This document shows positions 46,253 to 50,178 of a stretch of DNA of 50,178 bases, piece after piece (within the stretch, counting starts at the first letter, position 1; every line of letters starts with the position of its first letter). The stretch is from Leptotrichia sp. oral taxon 879 str. F0557. GTDB taxonomy: Bacteria; Fusobacteriota; Fusobacteriia; Fusobacteriales; Leptotrichiaceae. The DNA lies in the NCBI RefSeq assembly GCF_000469385.1, contig NZ_KI271289.1, positions 39,071 through 89,248 of the forward strand. Reading direction: 5' to 3'. The translations under genes were made by a program, and so were the position numbers. The notes under the pieces were generated by a model. It did not search any database. It was given only the letters and a program-made list of their open reading frames with translations, and was not told the DNA's origin.

Positions 46253-47044
46253 CTATTTCTTTTTCAAATATTTCCAATTAATGTATCCAAATTTATGTTG
46301 TCCTAAAACTTCAACATATACTCCTTCAACATTAAAAGGACTTATATCAATTGGATCTATGACTACAATTGTTCCATTTTTTATTTTATCACGAATAGTC
46401 GAATTATCATACGCTTTTCTAGTAAGATTGGCATAACCATTTGGAGATTTTACTATGAATTTTTCTTTTTTACAATTTTCTTCACTAATACTTTTACTTG
46501 CACATACAGGAATATCATCTTCTTCATATCCTTCACCTATTATCACTTTTTTATAATCATTTCTTTTTTCAACGTCAACTATATTTCCATGAATCTCAAT
46601 ATCCTGAACTTCTTGATTAAATGAAATTCCCACAGGATTTCCGTTAATGTCTGCATCTTTAGAAATTTTACAAAATTGATGATTTTTCTCAAGACACGAA
46701 TCATAATCTATTTTTATGTCTTGATTATTATTATATACACCATCCATCATTTCAGCATACATCGCATTGATAAATAAACCATGTTCAATATGAAATTCTG
46801 TTATTTTGGGATCAAGAATACAATTATTTAAAATCCTATTTTCATCAAAGTGAATTGCTTGTACTTTATTAGCATTTTTACCAAGTTTTATCATAATTGT
46901 TCCATCTTTTTTGTTTTGTCCAAAATAACTTCCATTTAAATCATTTACACTAATTTCATAGATTGTTTTAGGATTACATTTCTCATAAGCCAATCCAACA
47001 ATGTTTACAACAAACAAACTTAAAATTAACAACAATTTTCTCAT
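46253..47044 (-). CDS. Exported protein with SH3-like C-terminus
   Basis: 263 residues from the ATG at 47044 (GGAG upstream); the reading from 47092 runs into the next gene and has no SD. The signal peptide MRKLLLILSLFVVNIVGLA probably ends after GLA. Several cysteines (YEKCNP, NNCILD, DSCLEKNHQFC, VCASKS, EENCKK) suggest disulfides. The C-terminus VEGVYVEVLGQHKFGYINWKYLKKK, read in parts, resembles a bacterial SH3 domain. Function unknown. It ends 39 bases before the 45536 gene and is likely cotranscribed with it. Confidence 0.65.
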   Translation of the reverse strand: MRKLLLILSLFVVNIVGLAYEKCNPKTIYEISVNDLNGSYFGQNKKDGTIMIKLGKNANKVQAIHFDENRILNNCILDPKITEFHIEHGLFINAMYAEMMDGVYNNNQDIKIDYDSCLEKNHQFCKISKDADINGNPVGISFNQEVQDIEIHGNIVDVEKRNDYKKVIIGEGYEEDDIPVCASKSISEENCKKEKFIVKSPNGYANLTRKAYDNSTIRDKIKNGTIVVIDPIDISPFNVEGVYVEVLGQHKFGYINWKYLKKK

Positions 47045-47075
47045 AATTCTTCTCCAATCTTTTAAAAATTTATTT

Positions 47076-48092
47076 TTACCAAGTAATGTCATTTAATTTT
47101 TCTGCAATTTCTAAAGTTGATAATCTTTCTACATTTTCAATTTCTAAATCTAATTTTAAGTCAAAAAATCTAGAGCCTAGCAAACCATATTTTGAAGTTT
47201 TTTTAAATTTTGTTGGACAAAAATCACTATCGTCAAATAAAAAGAAAATATGTCCTTTTGAAATATCTCCATAGCCATAAATTTCTGGAAATTCTTTTAT
47301 TGTGCTTATTATTCTGTTTTCTTCCTCGCTAGTAATTTCTCCATTGCCTGAAATTTTTTTAGTAATTAATTTTCCTTCTTCTGTAAGTTCAGCCAAAAAA
47401 ACTTTGTTTACTTTTCCAATATATTTCACTTTTTTTGCAGTATATATTCCAGTAAATTGATGGTTTGAATATCCTCTGGAATCAGGTTGGAAGTATAAAC
47501 GATATTTTTTATTTAATTCAAAACTTTTGTTGCATGGAACGATTCTGAATACATTTTTTATTAGACCCATTGAACTGCAATAATAATAAAAATCTTTGGA
47601 TAAACGGTATAGTTCTTCATTAAAAGGATATTCTTCGGTAATTTCTTGAAGGGAGGAAAGTAATTCGGAAAAAGTTATTGAAACAAAATTAAAATTATAA
47701 ATTCCTATTCTTTGATTTATAGATTTTATGGTAGTTTCATCAAAGGTAGAATTACTTATGTGAATTAATATGTTTGTTTCAGATGGATTTTCGTTTTTGC
47801 AGTAATTAATAAGTTTTTTTGTATTATCTAATCCTGCAATTTTAGTTTCAATAATGATTTTTGTTGCTTTTGTCTGAATATACCCATCAATAATTCCTCC
47901 TTCCTTTTGTGATTTTTGTTGTGCAAAAACAGGGATAACCTCATAATTGATATTTTCTGGAAGAACACTGTTTATAAATAATTCATAAATTTTTGGATTT
48001 ATTCTATATAAATTTGATAGAAGTAATAGAATATTATTTGTAATAGTATTCTCTCCTTTAGAGTAAATTTGAAATGGATTAATAAATCCCAT
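47076..48092 (-). CDS. PD-(D/E)XK nuclease-like protein
   Basis: 338 residues. The N-terminal 100 residues fit a PD-(D/E)XK core: Glu15 in KGENTITNNILLLL, Asp69 in GGIIDGYI, and IIIETK with Glu82-x-Lys84. The rest (RLYFQPDSRGYSNHQFTGIYTAKKVKYIG and a C-terminal HIFFLFDD) may recognise a substrate. Stand-alone proteins of this sort are common in defence regions, and a CRISPR array lies 2 kb away, but a defence role is inference. AGGAGG before the ATG. Its promoter spacer contains a 16-nt A tract. Confidence 0.65.
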   Translation of the reverse strand: MGFINPFQIYSKGENTITNNILLLLSNLYRINPKIYELFINSVLPENINYEVIPVFAQQKSQKEGGIIDGYIQTKATKIIIETKIAGLDNTKKLINYCKNENPSETNILIHISNSTFDETTIKSINQRIGIYNFNFVSITFSELLSSLQEITEEYPFNEELYRLSKDFYYYCSSMGLIKNVFRIVPCNKSFELNKKYRLYFQPDSRGYSNHQFTGIYTAKKVKYIGKVNKVFLAELTEEGKLITKKISGNGEITSEEENRIISTIKEFPEIYGYGDISKGHIFFLFDDSDFCPTKFKKTSKYGLLGSRFFDLKLDLEIENVERLSTLEIAEKLNDITW

Positions 48093-48134
48093 AAAAAAAC
48101 CTCCTATTTGTTTTAAAGTTATATTTTCCTTTTA

Positions 48135-48163
48135 ATTATACTATTTTTTTTTTTTTTTTGCTT
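48135..48163 (-). promoter_or_regulatory. Promoter with a 16-nt homopolymer in the spacer
   Basis: On the minus strand the -10 TATAAT is at 48135-48140, and 16 consecutive A (T16 on the plus strand, 48144-48159) fill the spacer up to a weak -35 (AAGCAA, 48158-48163). Length changes in the tract would alter promoter spacing. Confidence 0.55.
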
Positions 48164-48232
48164 ATAAGGGAATTAAATTGTAGTTAATTTTATAGATTAT
48201 TGTATAATAATTTTAAATTTACAATTTTACAG

Positions 48233-48261
48233 TTGAATAATAAATAATTTTATGTTATGCT
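48233..48261 (+). promoter_or_regulatory. Candidate purH promoter
   Basis: TTGAAT (48233-48238), 17 bases, TATGCT (48256-48261). It would give a 5' leader of about 160 nt that contains the hairpin at 48312-48338. Confidence 0.5.
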
Positions 48262-48311
48262 TTATAAGCAAAAGATTAAAACATATATTAAAACAAAAAA
48301 AGCGATAAAAG

Positions 48312-48338
48312 ACTGTCTTGTATTTGAGGCAGTTTTTT
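48312..48338 (+). terminator. Terminator in the purH leader
   Basis: ACTGTCTT (48312-48319) pairs with GAGGCAGT (48326-48333), followed by TTTTT. It lies downstream of the candidate purH promoter and has no other plus-strand gene to serve within 2.8 kb, so an attenuator is possible. Confidence 0.55.
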
Positions 48339-48427
48339 ATTTAAAAGTTAATAATTACACAACCTTGATAAATACAAGGGTTTGTGATAAAATAAATTAA
48401 CAAAATATATTGGAGGAATGATGCCGA

Positions 48428-49948
48428 ATGAAAAAAAGAGCTTTGATTAGTGTTTTTGATAAGACTGGGATATTGGAATTTGCACAGTTTTTAAATCAAA
48501 AAGGTGTGGAAATTATTTCTACTGGAGGGACTTACAAGTTTTTGAAGGAAAATGGGCTTTCTGTAATAGATGTTTCGGAAGTTACTAATTTTAAGGAAAT
48601 GCTGGATGGAAGAGTGAAAACATTGCATCCGAATATTCATGGTGGAATTTTGGCGATTAGGGACAATAGGGAGCATATGGATACGATTGCGAAAGAAGGA
48701 ATAGAGACAATTGATTATGTTGTAGTTAATCTTTATCCGTTTTTCAGGGAAGTTCAGACAGATAAGACTTTTGATGAAAAGATCGAATTTATTGATATAG
48801 GTGGGCCTACAATGCTTCGTTCGGCTGCAAAATCATTCAAGGACGTTACAGTTATCTGCGAAACAGAAGACTATGAGAAAGTTATGGAAGAAATTGAAAA
48901 TAATGGGGAAGTTTCATTTGAAACAAAAAAAAGATTGGCTGGGAAGGTGTTTAATTTGACATCAGCTTATGATGCGGCTATCTCTAATTTCTTGCTGGAA
49001 GAGGAATATCCAAAATATTTGAATGTTTCATATGAAAAGAAATTTGACTTGAGATATGGCGAAAATCCTCACCAATCGTCTGCATATTACGTTTCAACTA
49101 CTGAAAATGGAAGCATGAAGGATTTTGTCCAGTTAAATGGAAAAGAATTGTCGTTTAATAATATCAGGGATATGGATATTGCTTGGAAAGTGGCAAATGA
49201 ATTTGATGAAATTGCCTGCTGTGCTGTAAAACACTCGACTCCTTGCGGTGTGGCAGTGGCAGATGATGTTTTCACAGCTTACAAGAAAGCTCATGATTGT
49301 GATTCAGTATCAATTTTTGGTGGAATCGTTGCGATTAATAGAGAAATCGATGCAAAAACTGCACAGGAACTGAATAAAATTTTCCTAGAAATCGTAATTG
49401 CCCCAGCATTTACTGATGAAGCTCTGGAAATATTAAAATCCAAGAAAAATTTGAGAGTAATAAAATGCGAAGTTGCAAAACCGCAGGATAAAGTGGAATA
49501 TGTAAAAGTTGATGGCGGAATATTAGTTCAGCAGACAAATCAGAAGATAATTGATAATATGGAAGTTGTAACGAAAAAACAGCCAACAGAGCAAGAATTA
49601 AAAGATATGGAACTTGGAATGAAAGTCGTAAAACACGTAAAATCAAATGCAATTGTGGTCGTAAAAGACGGAGCGGCAACAGGAGTTGGAACAGGACAGA
49701 CAAACAGAATCTGGGCAACTCAGCACGCACTTGAACACGCCAAAGGAGATTTAGATTCACTGGAAGGAGCGGTTCTGGCATCAGACGCATTTTTCCCATT
49801 CAGAGACTGTGTAGACGAAGCTGCAAAATACGGTATCAAAGCACTAGTACAGCCAGGTGGATCAATTAGAGACAAAGAATCAATCGAAGCCGCCGATGAA
49901 CACGGAATGACAATGGTATTTACTGGAATCAGACATTTCAAACATTAA
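48428..49948 (+). CDS. purH: Bifunctional AICAR transformylase/IMP cyclohydrolase
   Basis: 506 residues. The last two steps of IMP synthesis. The IMP cyclohydrolase (MGS-like) domain starts [15 protein letters not shown] and has STGGTYKFL and [16 protein letters not shown]. The AICAR transformylase part has [26 protein letters not shown] (catalytic Lys-His) and [18 protein letters not shown] near the end. GGAGG is 11 bases upstream of the ATG at 48428; ATGs at 48418 and 48421 are out of frame. It is detached from the other pur genes by about 37 kb. Confidence 0.97.
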   Translation: MKKRALISVFDKTGILEFAQFLNQKGVEIISTGGTYKFLKENGLSVIDVSEVTNFKEMLDGRVKTLHPNIHGGILAIRDNREHMDTIAKEGIETIDYVVVNLYPFFREVQTDKTFDEKIEFIDIGGPTMLRSAAKSFKDVTVICETEDYEKVMEEIENNGEVSFETKKRLAGKVFNLTSAYDAAISNFLLEEEYPKYLNVSYEKKFDLRYGENPHQSSAYYVSTTENGSMKDFVQLNGKELSFNNIRDMDIAWKVANEFDEIACCAVKHSTPCGVAVADDVFTAYKKAHDCDSVSIFGGIVAINREIDAKTAQELNKIFLEIVIAPAFTDEALEILKSKKNLRVIKCEVAKPQDKVEYVKVDGGILVQQTNQKIIDNMEVVTKKQPTEQELKDMELGMKVVKHVKSNAIVVVKDGAATGVGTGQTNRIWATQHALEHAKGDLDSLEGAVLASDAFFPFRDCVDEAAKYGIKALVQPGGSIRDKESIEAADEHGMTMVFTGIRHFKH

Positions 49949-49962
49949 AATTAAAAAAATAT

Positions 49963-50078
49963 TTGTTTTTATAGATAAACTGTGCTAAAATATATAAAAA
50001 AGGGTAATCTATATCAAAATTTAAGAATAGAGGGACAATTAAAATTCAAAAAACTATATAATCCCAATTATATGATGG
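49963..50078 (+). promoter_or_regulatory. CRISPR leader with promoter
   Basis: TTGTTT (49963-49968), 17 bases, TAAAAT (49986-49991) preceded by TGC (extended -10) would start a transcript near 49998, about 80 bases before the first repeat and in the crRNA direction. ATCCCA (50061-50066) and TGGGAT (50076-50081) form a hairpin that runs into the first repeat. Confidence 0.6.
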
Positions 50079-50178
50079 GATATAGACCACCCCGATATCG
50101 AAGGGGACTAAAACTAACATAATTATTATCATAACTAAGTATAAGATATAGACCACCCCGATATCGAAGGGGACTAAA
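50079..50178 (+). CRISPR. Start of a type VI-A (Cas13a) CRISPR array
   Basis: Repeat 1 is at 50079-50114 (36 nt). Spacer 1 is at 50115-50144 (30 nt, very AT-rich). Repeat 2 starts at 50145 and is cut after 34 nt by the window end; the two repeats agree at all visible bases. The repeat begins GATATAGACC, has the short stem CCCC/GGGG around GATATCGA, and ends ACTAAAAC, as in Leptotrichia Cas13a arrays, where it provides the 5' handle of the crRNA. Orientation: the handle-spacer order reads on the plus strand. Neither cas13a nor cas1/cas2 is in the window. Type assignment rests on the repeat alone. Confidence 0.9.

Overview
The window looks like chromosome of an oral fusobacterium of the genus Leptotrichia. 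It is very AT-rich, Shine-Dalgarno (SD) sites are strong (AAGGAGG type), and the window ends inside a CRISPR array. The 36-nt repeat there (GATATAGACC... CCCC-GATATCGA-AGGGG ...ACTAAAAC) is of the Leptotrichia Cas13a (type VI-A) kind, close to but not identical with the L. shahii repeat as I remember it. The species call is inference; no 16S gene is present. I see no tRNA, rRNA, intact insertion sequence or prophage.

Region 1 (597-11502): de novo purine genes purL, purE, purC, purF, purM and purN in one orientation. Two exported proteins of unknown function sit between purL and purE, and a YciI-like gene lies between purF and purM. purH (48428-49948) is about 37 kb away with its own promoter and leader; purD is not in the window. 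Region 2 (11530-15685): two tiny membrane proteins, a TPR protein, an exported protein, malQ and a lipoprotein. Region 3 (16010-22095): an Hsp70 without lid, a membrane-anchored protein with a J-domain-like start, a one-domain HsdS-like protein, an HsdM-like protein that lacks the methyltransferase motifs, and an endonuclease/exonuclease/phosphatase family protein. This is the best candidate for an undescribed system.

Region 4 (22315-29078): alpha-glucoside use, with PTS IICB, a GntR regulator, a GH4 6-phospho-alpha-glucosidase, a GH13 alpha-glucosidase and a beta-phosphoglucomutase-like HAD protein. malQ in region 2 shares an exact 15-nt motif next to its -35 box with the PTS gene and probably belongs to the same regulon. 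Region 5 (29236-30426): a plasmid-type Rep_3 initiator gene. Region 6 (30706-38528): a PTS IIB/IIC pair with a barrel-like protein of unknown function, then a GrdB-like protein, a degenerate and an intact M42 peptidase, a glycosylasparaginase-type Ntn hydrolase and an M20 dipeptidase. Together they suggest uptake and breakdown of an amino-sugar/amino-acid or peptide conjugate. A dicarboxylate/amino-acid symporter follows on the other strand.

Region 7 (40297-48092): a RelBE-type toxin-antitoxin pair, a small lipoprotein with a damaged start, Ogt, two unknown proteins, RarA, two exported or anchored proteins and a PD-(D/E)XK nuclease-like gene whose promoter spacer holds a 16-nt A/T homopolymer. 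Region 8 (48428-50178): purH, then the leader and first two repeats of the CRISPR array; the cas genes are not in view.

Intergenic regions carry at least six copies of a related 90-122-bp AT-rich element with inverted ends. Many annotated starts are moved downstream of the longest possible start to fit an SD site.
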